From Beroe forskalii (lineage: Eukaryota > Ctenophora > Nuda > Beroida > Beroidae): a stretch of DNA of 64,000 nt. The position numbers were made by a program, and so were the translations under genes. Within the stretch, counting starts at the first letter, position 1. Every line of letters starts with the position of its first letter. The stretch lies in NCBI GenBank assembly GCA_011033025.1, contig WFMF01000338.1:1-64000 (forward strand), read 5' to 3'. The notes beneath the pieces are model-generated. The model was not told the origin of the DNA. It made no database searches and saw only the letters and a program-made list of their open reading frames with translations. Positions 25,601 through 38,600 of the stretch are shown piece by piece.

Positions 25601-26916
25601 ACCAGATGTACGTAGTCCTGTACTGCCAGAGAACCATTTATAACTCTATCTGGAAGTGTGCACCTGACCGCTCTCTTTCTTTAGGGTGTTAGAATAAGTG
25701 ACCCAATTAGGAATAATTTGAGTTTCTGATTTATTTATGACTTAATCAGATTTGATAATATAATCAATCAGATTGGATAAGACGCAGTATGTAAAAAGCC
25801 ATGTAACTTGTAACTTTGTCACCTGGAGATTACAGGCATGTGTGTGTAAAGTGGCATCGTCTCATTTTACAATAAAAGTCTTCTGATGGTTCACGTCCTT
25901 AAAATCCTGTTGCTGTATCACGTCCAGAAATAGGCTGACGAAAACAGAAAATTATTTAATATCTTCTAATTGGATAAAATTATTAAGTTGACAATATCCT
26001 TGCAGCTTTGCAGATCCATGCAGCTCTGCACTCTGCAGATCTTTGCAGCTTTGTAGATAATACGAATAACAATTACATTTACACAAGTGTACCATAATTT
26101 ACACAAATTCCGTACTTGCTGCGGGACTGATTTAGATAACTTTTTCAGTTGCACTATAATCCAGAACTGTAGGCAAAACAACCTGAATGTTGCTGAAATG
26201 ATAAAAGTTTCCTTTGTCGCAGATGTATCATGATGGTGAATGGAGTGGTTTAATTGAGGTATAAAAATTAATAATTGTTATGATTTATTTTCATCCGTCT
26301 ATTGAAAGTTTATAAATTGATTATTACTAGAGTAAATTAGCCTAATGATACAAATGGGATGACTATATTAAATAGAACATTGAAATAAACTTTAGATGTT
26401 CGTTGTTCATATCACGTCACCATGATCGCCTCCTTGACCCTACAGAAAATACTAAGGACTGCTGATACTGCATGACATAGAAATGACCCAATTTAGAACA
26501 ACAACGATGATATTATACCACTTCCGCTCATCTTCGATTGTTGCAGTAACAACCTAAACATGTGAGTGGTGAGTACCAACCCTAACATAATATGCCAAGT
26601 TTAGAGCTGAAAAATCTTAAGGCCTATATTCAATTCTTTTCAAAACAATTTAAGACATTTAAGAGTATGCTAGTGGCAACAGTGATCGAAGAAGGCATGC
26701 AGGCAAAGTATGAGGTGGGCAAGTAGCTTTAATCCTCTCAATGATCAGCAAGTTGAAACAAATTTTTGCACTTCATAGGCCGAGCCACCACCAAATTATC
26801 CGAGAATAGTGTAGTGCAGCCAGTGTCCTCTTGAAGCCGTTACAGTTTATCAATAATATTCTCATGTTCCTGAGTGCACAATACATACATGTCTCCGAGA
26901 CATAACATTACACATC
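22623..26916. other. Downstream spacer of unit 1, no gene
   Basis: This is AT-rich, non-coding sequence colinear with 35691-40014. It carries degenerate GGTCGTCAGTGACACTGATG repeats (22940-23460) and a direct repeat around TGTAAAGTGGCATCGTCTCATTTTA (25370 and 25848). A hairpin with CATAAGTTCATT arms lies at about 25529-25555. No ORF is convincing. Confidence 0.5.
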
Positions 26917-27119
26917 AAAAATTTGGCAAAATATACGTAAAATGGGCTTAAAATTTTTTGGAGGTCAAAATCAAAAATCAGCTCCATTTGTTTCTGAGAA
27001 TTTTGTTTTCTAACTGATTTATAAAGAATTACCAAAGAAAAAAAAAATATTCAAGCAACATTTGTGTGTGTTTTTACATTAAACCTGATTTTCGATCAAC
27101 CTAAGTCTATGCAGTCGCC

Positions 27120-29741
27120 TAATATTTATTGTTGAATTTGTTAATTGCATTTGATTTGATACTTCACACATTGAATTATGCTTAACTGTCATTTTTTGCT
27201 TTTCTTTGGTGCAATGGTGCTTTGCTTAAATATCTACGTGATCTGAAGCTGTCACGGTTTGTTTGACGCCATCAGGCCACGCCTGACTAGTAGTAGTTTC
27301 GGTGTATAACAATTTAACAATCGCATTCCTATCAAAATACATGCTATAATACTGGTAAAACCCTAACAAGAAGCTTCAGGTCACGTGACTAGTTTTGGGG
27401 GCACGCGCGATGAAATTCTCGTACAACACCAATTTCGCGCACGTACGTACATATCCAAAATGAGTACGTATCATGCGCGTCGTAAAAAATCAGGCGTAAG
27501 TTGGATCAGACCCTTATTTTAAATAAATTTAAAATTTTAAATAATGGGTCTGACGACGTCAGACAAATTTGTTTGGCGTTGACAGACCCCTCGAGAATCA
27601 GCGCCGCGCGGCTGACGGGTCATACATCGTACGACAACACTGCATCAATGATTTGTCAAACGTTGTCTAGGTCTTACCCCTTCGGATCGACAGCGTCTGT
27701 TGTCTGTCAATCAATGATCAATTTGTCAGGCGTTGCCTGACCCCCTCGCGCGCGCGAAGCGCGCGCGCCACGACTCGCAGAGTCGTGAAACAAACAATTT
27801 TCAATAAAGGGTTATTTAATTTTCTTTTAACCTTGGGTACCTTAATATAAGCTTACTCTAACCAGAGCTCTAATTTCCACCCTTGAATAGAGGGCTCTAT
27901 TTTGGCAACAAATATTTTGTAGTCAAATATTCTTGTGCAATATGATTTGAGTCATGTATTGCTTCAATTGATTTTGGTTCTGATTTCACTGAAGATCCAC
28001 CATAAAAGCAGAAATGACTGGTGGAGGTCATTGAATATAATGAATATAATCTTCATCATTCACATTTGAAAACATTGACATATTCTGCAGTGATTTATAG
28101 ATGCTAACTTTGCTATTTCTGCATAGATGAACCTAAAATGCAATTTGGTAGGCAAGAAAGATACTTTACAATCTACAAAATATATATTTTGTCTAACCAG
28201 GGCCCTGGTTTGCACACAGAGTGTGCAGGGCAGCAACATATCAACACCCCTGGTTAGGGGAGTATATTTGTTCAAAGTTGAAAGTTGAAAGGATATCTAT
28301 GATATGTCTTGGGTAATTTTAAAGGGTTTAGGTCAGCAATTTTTATCTAATTTGAATTAAAAAGAAATCTTTCTTCAAGGCATCAATCTGCAAGACTTTT
28401 CTCCAACTCCATACTTGAACACCAACATTATCCCTTTAGGTAACATTTTCCAATGTAACATTTTCTAATGTAATTGAAATTGGTGATATCTACAAATTGT
28501 CAAATCAAAAAGGAAAATTTCTTCAAGACATCAATCTGCAAGACTTTTCTTCAACTCTCTACTTGAACATCAACATGATCATACAATGTGGTGAGCAGCA
28601 AGATCTAAGTGATACAGATTAGTGATGTGCAGGAATTTTCAGTCAATTTCCTTCCAGTAGCTTCTGGGGTGCTTAAATTGGTAGAGCTTTTGATGAGTTA
28701 GGCCCCCTTGCAATTATTGTAGTCATGATATCCTAAAGTCATGATATCCATGGGCTAGATTCCTTCATGCCTGGAATTGAATATATCCCTATTAAATAAA
28801 ACAAGTAATTTAATAAAACAAGTAATTTAATAAAACAAGTAATTTATATTTTGTAGCCATTATATCAATTCTTTTCAATGCTATAGCAATTATGATTCAG
28901 ATTTCATTGTCAATAGGCATAGAACATATTCAATAATTTAAACTAGAACATATAAAAATCAATTGAGAATAATCTAGATAATATAATATTAAGCTAATTA
29001 AAAACAATATCTACCTTTTTATACATTAAAAACGGTATAATATTAAAAACGATAGCAAATCCACGTGGCAAACTCCTCTTAGACCACCATCACACTCCAT
29101 GTGGCAAAATAATTAGCTACACTTAGCTAGAAACAACAGAGCTTTGTAACCACTTTAAAGGGCACCTCACCAAACTCTATAATGAAACAATGTTCCAATC
29201 TAATAGTTATTATAATTCTGCCCTACAGCACTGTTTCGCCCCCTGAATTCCAAGAAACTTCTTGTTAACTTCCAATACCACATTGTGCCTATTGTGCATG
29301 GAAACTTCTCATCACACTTAACAATAGCCCTCTGCTCTAGTTAGCCTATGTGATAGTCACATGATTGAAACTCCCCATACCTGCACCCAAATGCAACTCT
29401 AGCTAGTTAGCTAGTTGGTTCAAGTTAGTTCAAGTAAAAGTTGCAACTATAATCATGTCTTCTTTGCCTACCAAACCCACATGTATTATTAGTTACCCCC
29501 TGGTACCACAGTATAGCACAAGTCAAGTGCATTGACCACCTGCCTGAATGAAACTGAACATTGCTCTTTGGTCTTTCTCTTTTCTCCAAGCATCAAGAAA
29601 TTAAGTTATACTCTTATCAAAGAGAAGTACAGGAGCAGTTGATGCATATATGTGTGTTTCTTTGTGTCCTTTTACTTTGCACATTGATTATAAATTTGCG
29701 AATTGATGATTTGAAATGATTTGAATATGATAGAAAATATT
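27120..29741. other. AT-rich spacer of unit 2, palindromes, no gene
   Basis: Same content as 14176-16772: TCAGG-N5-CCTGA palindromes at 27272-27286 and 27726-27740, the CAGACCC/GGGTCTG inverted repeat at about 27506-27550, and duplicated CAATCTGCAAGACTTTTC segments. No gene seen. Confidence 0.5.
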
Positions 29742-30205
29742 GGCACATGGGCACCTTGCAATCGGCGCCGATCAGCGCTGATCAGCGCCGACCCACCGCT
29801 GATCGGCGCTGATCGGCGCTGATCAGCGCTGATCGGCGCTGATCGGCGCTGATCAGCGATTGATCAGCGCTGATCAGCGACACCGCCGATCAGCGCTGAT
29901 CGGCGCTGATCAGCGCCGATGGAAAAAATTAAAATTTCATCGGCGGTCGTCGGCGCTGATCAGCGCCGATCGGCGATCAATCAGCGCTGATCGGCGAAAT
30001 TGGCCGCTGATCAGCGCTGATCGGCGCTGATCAGCGCCTACCAAAACACCTGCATAAGAGCCTTAGAAAACTCCATCGGCGCTGATCAGCGCTGATCAGC
30101 GCCGATCAGCGCCGATCGCAAACTTACTAAATTCGCATTGATATGGACGTGTGGGTATGTTTCCTTAAAAATATAATTCCGGCTGGCCCTGGAAACGTTT
30201 AATGG
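29742..30205. repeat. Left TIR of Element I, palindrome array
   Basis: About twenty head-to-tail GCGCTGATCAGCGC/CGATCGGCG units, interrupted by short conserved spacers (ATGGAAAAAATTAAAATTTC, CCTACCAAAACACCTGCATA). Each unit is itself palindromic, so the arm can fold on itself as well as pair with the right TIR. Confidence 0.9.
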
Positions 30206-30469
30206 CAAATCCTCGCACCTAGGTTTATCACAACATCAGCAACCATATCAATTGTCAACAACAAAATTCAACAGTCTAAATAAATACAGACCCGTAGCGC
30301 CGGGCCGATTATAAGCTTACTTAAACAAATTTCGTAAATTGGACGTTGAGAACATTGGGAACAAAAATATTCCAAGTCCTGAGGTCATAATCGAACGTAT
30401 TTCGTTTATAACTCGGCTAGTCGGCTCAGGATAGACGTATTATACCTTTACTACTTTACTTATAGACCG

Positions 30470-31185
30470 CAACGTTGTTACGACAGAGATGCGAAGTAAC
30501 GGCACAGACGCTCCGTTATGACACAGAAACATCGTAACGACACATTTACGGCGTAGTAACACTGTTTACAATTACTGTAATTAGGCACAGTACGTCACCG
30601 TTACGACACAGTAAAGCAGAAACACCGTTACGACTACGTCACAGTGACGACACTGTATTGCTGTTATGATACAGTATCGTCGTTACGACTCAGTATCGTC
30701 GTTACGACTCAGTAACGTCGTTACGACACAGTAATGCCGTTACGACACAGTAACGTTGTTACGAAACAGTAAAGCCGTTACGACACAGTAACAACGTTAC
30801 GACAGTATCGTCGTTACGACACAGTAACACCGTTACAACACAGTAATATTGTTACTTAGTTACTTGTTACCCATCAAAAGCGATATATCAACGGGTCTTA
30901 AAAGTAAAATGGCATTTTCTGTCGTAAGTGCCTTATTTTGGCTATATAACAGTGTTAGTGTGTCGCACCGGTGTTATTGTGTCGTAACAATGTTACCGAG
31001 TCATTACACCGTTACTGAATCGTACTTGTAACGACGACCGACGTTACTGAGAGTGTGTCGTAACGGTGTTACTGTGGCGTAACGGTGTTACTGCGTCGTA
31101 ATCACGGTGTTACTGTGTCGTAACGGTGTTACTATGTCATAGGGGTGTTATACTGTGTCGTAACGGTGTTACTGTGTGGCCATAC
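30470..31185. repeat. Nested inverted minisatellite inside Element I
   Basis: Left of about 30850 the repeat reads CGTTACGACACAGTAA; right of about 30940 it reads TGTGTCGTAACGGTGTTACT, the reverse complement. The two arrays form an inverted repeat nested within the TIRs. The same structure is in copies 1 and 3. Confidence 0.85.
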
Positions 31186-31189
31186 GAGC

Positions 31190-31850
31190 GAATTACTCCC
31201 GTAGGACTCCCGGGGTACTCCCGTAGTACTCCCGGGGTACTCCCGTAGTACTCCCGGGGGACTCCTGTAGGACTCCCGCGGTTCTACCGTAGTACCGTAG
31301 GACTCCCGTAGGACTCCCGGGGGACTCCCGTGGTACTCCCGTAGAACTCCCGTCGGACTCCCGGGGGTATTCCCGTAGGACTTTCGGGGTACTCCCGTAG
31401 GACTCCCGGGGACTCTCGGAGTACTCCCGTAGGACTCCCGGGGACTCTCAGAGTACTCCCGGAGTACTCCCGTAGGACTCCTGGGGTACTCCCGTAGGAC
31501 TCCCGGGGACTCTTAGAGTACTCCCGTAGGACTCCTGGGGTACTCCCGTAGGACTCCCGTAGGACTCCCGGGGGACTCCCGTAGGACTCCTGGGGACTCC
31601 CGTAGGACTCCTGGGGTACTCCCGTAGGACTCCCGTAGGACCCCCGGGGGACTCTCGGAGTACTCCCGGAGTACTCCCGTAGGACTCCTGGGGTACTCCC
31701 GTAGGACTCCTGGGGTACTCTCGCAGGACTCCTGGGGTACTCCCGTAGGACTCCTGGGGTACTCCCGTAGGACTCCTGGGGTACTCCCGTAGGACTCCCA
31801 GGGGACTCTCGGAGTACTCCCGAAGGACTCCGGGGAGTCTCCCGCAATAA
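31190..31850. repeat. CTCCCGTAGGACTCC minisatellite inside Element I
   Basis: About 11-bp GC-rich subunits (CTCCCGTAGGA, CTCCCGGGGTA, CTCCTGGGGTA) repeat some 58 times. Because stop codons are rare in these words, a 187-codon minus-strand ORF rich in Ser, Gly, Pro and Tyr arises. It is not a gene: the equivalent ORFs in copies 1 and 3 differ in frame and length. Confidence 0.85.
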
Positions 31851-32111
31851 TTTGCTCGTATGACCGTTACGGTCCTAGGGATTGGGCAGGAGGGATGTGT
31901 CTTTCACAGGTGTAAGCGGTTGGACTACCACATCAACCAGCTGGGACCAGGGGCGGCTCTCATGAGTGTATGGGTGTTGAGATGCACCCAAAGCAGATAG
32001 GAAGGCTGTCCTCTTATAACTTTATAACCTCCTTCCTTCCTGACGACCTGCCGTGTGCCCATCCTCTTTGATCCAATTCCATCCACTTTGATCAATTTAT
32101 CGGACTCTTAA

Positions 32112-32578
32112 CGTCACCCAGGGCCAGCCAGAATTATATTTTTAAGGGAAACATACCCACACGTCCATATCAATGCGAATTTAGTAAGTTTGCGATTGGC
32201 GCTGATCGGCGCTGATCGGCGCTGATCAGCGCTGATCAGCGCCGATGGAGTTTTCTAAGGCTCTTATGCAGGTGTTTTGGTAGGCGCTGATCAGCGCCGA
32301 TCAGCGCTGATCAGCGGCCAATTTCGCCGATCAGCGCTGATTGATCGCCGATCGGCGCTGATCAGCGCTGATCGGCGCTGATCAGCGCTGATCAGCGCCG
32401 ACGACCGCCGATGAAATTTTAATTTTTCCATCGGCGCTGATCAGCGCCGATCAGCGCTGATCGGCGGTGTCGCTGATCAGCGCTGATCAATCGCTGATCA
32501 GCGCCGATCAGCGCCGATCGGCGGTGGGTCGGCGCTGATCAGCGCTGATCGGCGCCGATTGCAAGGTGCCCATCTGCC
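32112..32578. repeat. Right TIR of Element I
   Basis: It is the inverted counterpart of 29742-30205, including the spacers and the terminal AAGGTGCCCATCTGCC. Confidence 0.9.
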
Positions 32579-32723
32579 AAAATATTTTTTCCTTAGAATA
32601 TTTCCCTTTTTTCTGAAATATTATTATGCAATGACACAATGTATGTGTCTAATACTTAAGTATATCACACATTGTATGTAAAGTAAGAAGTGATTTATTG
32701 AAAAATTAATAAGCTCATTGTTT

Positions 32724-32742
32724 CTTCCTCTAGGCAGCTCTG
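32724..32742 (+). promoter_or_regulatory. Putative splice acceptor 5' of the M16 start codon
   Basis: TTGTTTCTTCCTCTAG ends at 32733, nine bases before the ATG. A pyrimidine tract plus AG at this place suggests a spliced 5' leader, whose first exon would lie upstream, possibly beyond Element I. It argues against a simple retrocopy. Confidence 0.5.
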
Positions 32743-35690
32743 ATGACTACTCATCTCTTCCAGCAAGTATTTCAAAGTAAGATCAAAACAAGGACTATAA
32801 CCAAGTACAGGTCATCTGCTTCAGGCCTTACAGTTACTCACATAGACACTCCAGGCCCTATTGTTAAGGGATACTTTGCTTTAGCAACAGAAGAGAGTAG
32901 CAATGATGGGCTCCCTCATACTCTGGAGCATCTCATTTTCTTGGGATCTGATTCCTATCCATACAAAGGCATATTGGACTTAGCAGCAAATCGCTGTCTT
33001 GCTCAGGGTACTAATGCCTGGACATCAATAGATCATACATGTTATACAGTTGATACTGCTGGGTGTGAAGGATTCCTCATACTCTTGCCTATATATCTGG
33101 ATCATATCTTCTTCCCAACACTATCTGATGAGGCATTCAAGACAGAGGTTCATCATATCAATGGCAAAGGTGATGATGCTGGAGTAGTTTATTGTGAGAT
33201 GCAAGCTATGGAAAACTGTGCTTTTAGACGTGAAAAACATGCACTTCAAAACACTGTGTTCAAAAATGACTGTGGATACAAATGGGAAACTGGAGGTATA
33301 ATGAAAAACCTACGAACTTCATGTTCAAATGAAAAAGTGCAAGCTTTCCACAAGAAGTATTATAGGCCAGAAAACGTGAATGTCATCATTTGTGGTGATA
33401 TTGAGATCAATAAAGTCTTTGATGTTCTTAAATCAGTTGATGAAAGTCTTGCTAACTGTCAATATGGACCTTATGAAAAACCTTGGACTGGAAAGGTTGA
33501 CTATTTCGATGCTTATCATACTAAAGAAGTTGAATTTCCTGCTAAAGATGAAGATAATGGCAGGGTTACTGTAACATGGAAAGGACCATCCATATGTGAT
33601 ATAAAAGGTCAAGAAGCACACAGTATTTTATGGAATTATATGATCAAAACATCAGTTGCACCTCTTATAAAAGCACTGGTTGATGTTCCAGAGCCATACT
33701 GTTCATCTATTTGTTGTTCATCTATGGACTATCCAACCACATTGATGAAAATAATATTCAATGGTGTCAAGGCAGGCAAGCATGACAAACTTAGAGATGT
33801 AGCTTTCCAGACCATGAAGGACATGCTGAAGCAAAACATGGACATGGCTAGAATAAAAAATCAGATAAAGAACAGAATGAATAATCTATCTGGCCAGTTA
33901 GAAAACAACCCCTCTGAATTGCTTGCTGAATTGGTCATTTTAGATGATTTATATGGTGGAGAAACCAGTCATATTTGACTTCATTTATTAAAATATTCAA
34001 TGTCCTGGAAGATTTGAAGGAAGAAACTTCATCATTCTGGAAAAACATCCTGTCTTATTATATTGATCAACCTAATGTCACAATAAATTGTATCCCTAGT
34101 GCTCAGTTTATGAGTGATCTTGAAGAAACTGAAAAGCTGCGGATAATAGAGCAACAGAATCAGTTAGGAACCAGTGGCATGGCTGAATGTGAAAGGATTC
34201 TAAATGAATGTACTGAGTTCAATGAGAAAAATCTAGATGAAGTAGAAAAGGTTATTGCAAATTTACCCACTCCTGAACTTGGAGATTGCATGAATTTTCA
34301 TGAATTAAATACAAAGGTTGAGGTTATTGAAGGGATGTTCATACATGAGATTGAAAGCGAATTTGTTAGATTTTATTTCTCATTTGATACAGAAAGTTTG
34401 ACCAATGATGAAAAGTCTCTACTTGGTTTGTATTCATCCATGTTTTGTGATACAGACCTGTTACATGGTGGCCAAAAAATTTCATGTGAAGATGCAATCT
34501 TATTAAAAGAAGAGCTACTCTTGGATGCCAAATGCTATATTGCTGGTGACAGAACAGAATCATTAGCAGAAAATGTGATTTTGTTTTTCAAATTTATGGT
34601 GGAGAATATAGATCAATGTCAAGAACTGATAAAGAATGTCATTTGCAATAAAATATTCACTGTAGATCGTGTCACAACAGCTGTGAATAAATTGTCATCT
34701 ACTATTGAAGACAGTCTACGTAGAGCTCCAGTTGTACTGTCACAGTTGGATATAGTCACAAAGTTTCATGGGAGCTGTAAATCAAGCAGAAACTTGTTCT
34801 CTCAATCAAAGTTGCTTGAAAATTTGAGAGATGACATTCCATCCTTAGTTGAAAAGTTGGAAGGACTCCAGAAGAAACTTTTTAATGAGAACAAAATTGT
34901 TCTTCACATTGTAGCAAACGAAAGTAATTCTGGGAAGCATGTCCTTAGAAATCTTGAGGATTTACAAAAAATGTATCACCTATCCAAGGCCAACATTCCT
35001 TCAGCTCTTCCTGCTCACTTTCAGCGTAAAGGATTTGGTACTAATAATATCATTAAAGTTGTCAATACTGATGAATCCAGTTATTTGAGAATCAGTCTGC
35101 CAGTTGAGCTCCCTTATGGTCACTGTGATCTTTTACCAGTCATGTTGTTTGCTGAATATTTAGGACAATGTGAAGGTCCCTTTTGGAAACAGATCAGAGG
35201 ACAAGGCTTTGCTTACTGTTATAACCTTTACAACAGTTCCTGCTTCAGGCTTTATCTGTTTTCATCTTGGCAGAGCATCAAATGTATCACAAGCTTTCAT
35301 AATTGCAAAGCAAACTGTTGAAGATATCATAGTGAAGGTAAACTTGATGAGACACAAATACAAACTGCCAAAGGTGCTCTTATCTGTGGCTTGATTCAGA
35401 AATATGAAACTCCTTCCTCATCTGCTTTCTCCAATATAGTCAACATACACAGAGGCCTCCCTGCACAACATGATAAAGATTTGATCATGCAATTGGAAAA
35501 GATAACTGAATCTGACTTGCTGGAAGTATCAAAGAAGTATTTCAAGAGTCTCTTCTCTGGTGAAGCTAGCTGTGTTATTTGCTGCCCTAAGAACAAGAAG
35601 GAAGAAATTCTCAGTAATATGTTGGGAATTGGCATGGAATTTACTGAGATAGACAATATTGAGAAATACATGAGTTCATTGGACTACTAG
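32743..35690 (+). CDS. M16 zinc metallopeptidase, C05D11.1-like, with three frameshifts
   Basis: The first frame (32743-33978, 411 codons) has the inverted zinc motif HTLEH at residues 59-63 and a third-ligand glutamate candidate, E152 in GVVYCEMQ, as in presequence-protease-like M16 enzymes. YPYKG and GTNAWT are typical of the C05D11.1/Sdd3 branch. The second frame (about 33975-35321, 448 codons) and the third (to 35690) carry the C-terminal M16 domains. Total about 982 codons, close to C05D11.1's size. Frame breaks are one missing T near 33975, one extra T near 35263 and one missing A near 35332; the last two cancel. The sister copy has the unshifted base at the latter two. The coding part has no intron, but CTTCCTCTAG at 32733 looks like an acceptor for a 5' UTR intron. 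Known relatives are peptidases or inactive homologues; substrate unknown. Confidence 0.85.
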
Positions 35691-38600
35691 TAATTTCATA
35701 CAGCTATACAGGACTTATATGAAGCAGTTTCGATCATGATGATAGTAATCCGACTGTAGTTATAAATGCATGTTTAGATTTTGGGACCTTTATATAATTG
35801 AAATATACATGGCGATCTTGCATCTAAGGATATGAATGTCCAGCAAGAAAGTATCCGTTTCTCTTCTGCGAGTTCTGGCACACATAAATGACCAAGGTCC
35901 AAAATTAGTACATGGGCCACTGATTGAATTGATCCACACCTCTGGAATTGATCCAGCCTTGCATTGGTCTGCTCACTGTATCATCTGATGGTCGTCAGTG
36001 ACACTGATGTCCTTGGAAATATACCTAAAACCCAAATGATAGTCGTAAAAAGTAAGTAAGGAATTATGGATTATAGAACATAGATAGTATCCAAATTATC
36101 AATATTTGTGCATGGGGTTGTCAGCAAAACTGATAATACCGTGTAAAAATCTTCATTTTGCAGAGTATTGAAGTAGGTATACGTCTTCTGGCTACAATAT
36201 TATTCATCTTGTATCTTCTGAAGTTTCGATGGTCGTCAGTGTCACTGATGTCCCTGGAGATAATCCTAAAACCCAAATATAGGTATCAGAAGTAAGTAAG
36301 GTATTACAGATTGTAGATAAGTATAGTTCCTATCAGAATTGGGTGGTCAGAAAAACTGATGTCCCTGGAAATATATTCCTAAAACTCTAAAACTCAAATA
36401 ATAGGAGTAAAGAAGTGAGATTCTACCCGTTCATACTGTAACTAAGAACATTGGTCGTCAGTGACATTGCAACTGATGTCCTTGGAAGTTTTCCAAAAAT
36501 CCACTGACCCGTTCTCTACAGTAAGTAAAGTAAAGTTAACTTTACTAATGTATACCTGTAATTGTAATTCTCGCTCACAGTTAAATTGCCAAGTTCCAAA
36601 ATACAAATATTAGTCCAGTGAGCTAACTGATGTAAAGTGCAATGTTAAGTGATGTCGACATAATTCAGAACTTCTTAATTACTGTATTATCAGGTTAGAA
36701 AGTATCATGTAAATAAGTTTTAAGTACCTTCAATATGCTTGATAGCCTATAATAAGTATTTCTGTTTTGTTTCTTATTGATCATAGAAATTTATATTATA
36801 TCTAATTGATCTTGGAATTCTAACAATCAATAGTGAGTTAGACCACAACCAGAACTTTGAGATATATCTTATTATCTTCTGGTTAATAAAACATATATTT
36901 AACAGTATATTTATTTAACGTGGTAGAAACTTTTTTGTACTTTTATAAAGAAAATTGGAATAATAATATGTTCCTGTTTGTCTTATTATATTGTCTTTGG
37001 ATAGTTGAATCCAGTCATTTACCGTACCATGGCTAACTAATCACACCATATCATATGTTCATTCAGCCACTAATGGAATGAAGGTCAAAAGAGAGGTAAA
37101 AATGATCGTCTGTAACTGTCAATTTGTTCCCTATGAGACCTCAGCTGTTTCCTGCTTTGTCTCTGGTTGATTCATCTTATTATCTCTCTCTATCTCATGA
37201 GATTGGTACTATAAACTTATAAAGCTATAACATCATGTTCATTACATTAAAAAACTTTCATTCAGCCACTAATGGCAAAATTTCGTTCATTTTCCTTTGG
37301 TCCTTTTCACCTCTCTTTTGACATTAAGCTTTTATTAACAAATAGGCACTTGATGTGTCATTTACCTCTTTGATGAGAGAGCTCTTCGTGAATGATCATC
37401 TCTTATTGCTATCACAAGTGGATGCTTTCAAAAACACTTTCTGTGCTCCCATTTAAACTTTCCATGCTGCCATTTAAACTTTATAATACCCCCATAACTC
37501 TATAAGCCAAGTATAAAGCCTGTTTGTATGCATTTCTCCAAACACGTGGAGAAACTGACCATTGGTTCTTCTAATCTTCGGACTTGATAAACTGGGAATA
37601 TGGTGCCAAGAAGGTACTTGGGCCATCATGGCGTCACCATTTGCTGGCAGCAGGTGAGTTAGTGTTTAGGAAACACATTGTACAAGCTTACAAGTTTACA
37701 AGTCAATTTAATGATCTAAAATAGCTGCTTTGTGATCCAAAAGTACGAAACTCTTCCTTTTCAACTTTTGTGGGTCATGGCGAATTCATAGTTCCTACGT
37801 GTGCTTTTTCATGCACTGCGTAATCGTGCATGGCTCACTGCCTGCTATCAACAGCCAATGAGCCGTGCATCATTACGCCACGCACCACAAAGCTGTGCAC
37901 ATTAGAGTTCGACATGTAATTTTCTGTTACAAGTATTTGAAAATTCATGAAATTATGAAAGTATGAATTATGCTGTTGCTTAATGCTTATGCATATTATT
38001 TCTTTCCAGTGTTCCTATCAGAAATCAGATGGATGGCTACGCATCTTTTAAAGAAGGAAAATGAAGAATAGATCTTTGCGGTAATTGGTCTTTCAGAAAG
38101 TACTCATTACACAAAGATACTCTGTGGGAACCTTACTGATACAATCGTACACTCTCCTTTGGTCCAGCAAGACTTTTAGACATTTGGATGCTTTGTCGTG
38201 TTATCTGACTCTATAATGGTTTAGACATATTGGCGGACTGCAGAAACTTCCAGTGTGCATCACCTGACCGCTTTCTTATCTTTCCGGTGAGTTAGAAGAA
38301 ATAACTCAATTAGAAATAATTCGACTCTTAATTTGTTTATTAACTTAATCAGATTGATAATACGCAGTATGTAGAAGTGAAACCATGAAACGTGTATTAG
38401 TAACTTCGTAACCTGAGTGTGTGATGCGCTGTCATGTGTGTAAAGTGGCATCGTCTCATTTTACAAAGTTGCAAGATATTCGTCTGATGTGTCCTCAATT
38501 TCTGTCTACAATGGTATCTTCTATTCTGATAAATAGCTGGACAAATTGAGTGATTTTTAGGCACTTTACAATCAAATTGACAAATATATTCATAAGCACT

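Larger units (their letters stand above)
13971..26916. repeat. First unit of a ~13-kb direct tandem duplication (indel-rich copy)
   Basis: This colinear segment matches 26917-40014. The order in both units is MITE half, TCAGGC palindrome region, AT-rich spacer, Element I, M16 peptidase gene, spacer. At 26916 the end of the unit joins directly to the sequence that begins at 13971. This unit differs from the second by frequent single-base insertions and deletions throughout, including the gene and Element I. Confidence 0.92.
29742..32578. mobile_element. Element I, copy 2: 2.84-kb long-TIR foldback element
   Basis: It starts GGCACATGGGCACCTTGCAA and ends with the near-perfect complement. The TIRs are about 465 bp (29742-30205 and about 32112-32578). 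Their outer 370 bp is an array of palindromes such as GCGCTGATCAGCGC and CGCCGATCGGCG; the inner part has the CACACGTCCATATCAATGCG word. Target duplication AAAATATT lies at 29734-29741 and 32579-32586. Inside are a CGTTACGACACAGTAAC array on the left, its reverse-complement array on the right, and a CTCCCGTAGGACTCC array. I find no transposase, so it is non-autonomous. It ends 164 bp upstream of the M16 start codon. An 8-bp duplication is known for hAT, P and many Mutator-like elements; long TIRs favour the last. Confidence 0.92.

Noticed and set aside
29742-30205. Replication origin or Dam-type GATC cluster
   Set aside because: GATC density comes from the palindromic TIR units of a transposon with target duplications.
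31284-31847. 187-codon ORF rich in Ser, Gly, Pro and Tyr (also 52949-53569, 18292-18702)
   Set aside because: Product of the CTCCCGTAGGA minisatellite of Element I; reading frame and length differ between copies.
32743-35690. M16 gene as insulin-degrading enzyme or mitochondrial presequence protease
   Set aside because: YPYKG, GTNAWT and GVVYCEMQ forms fit the C05D11.1/Sdd3 branch better than either.
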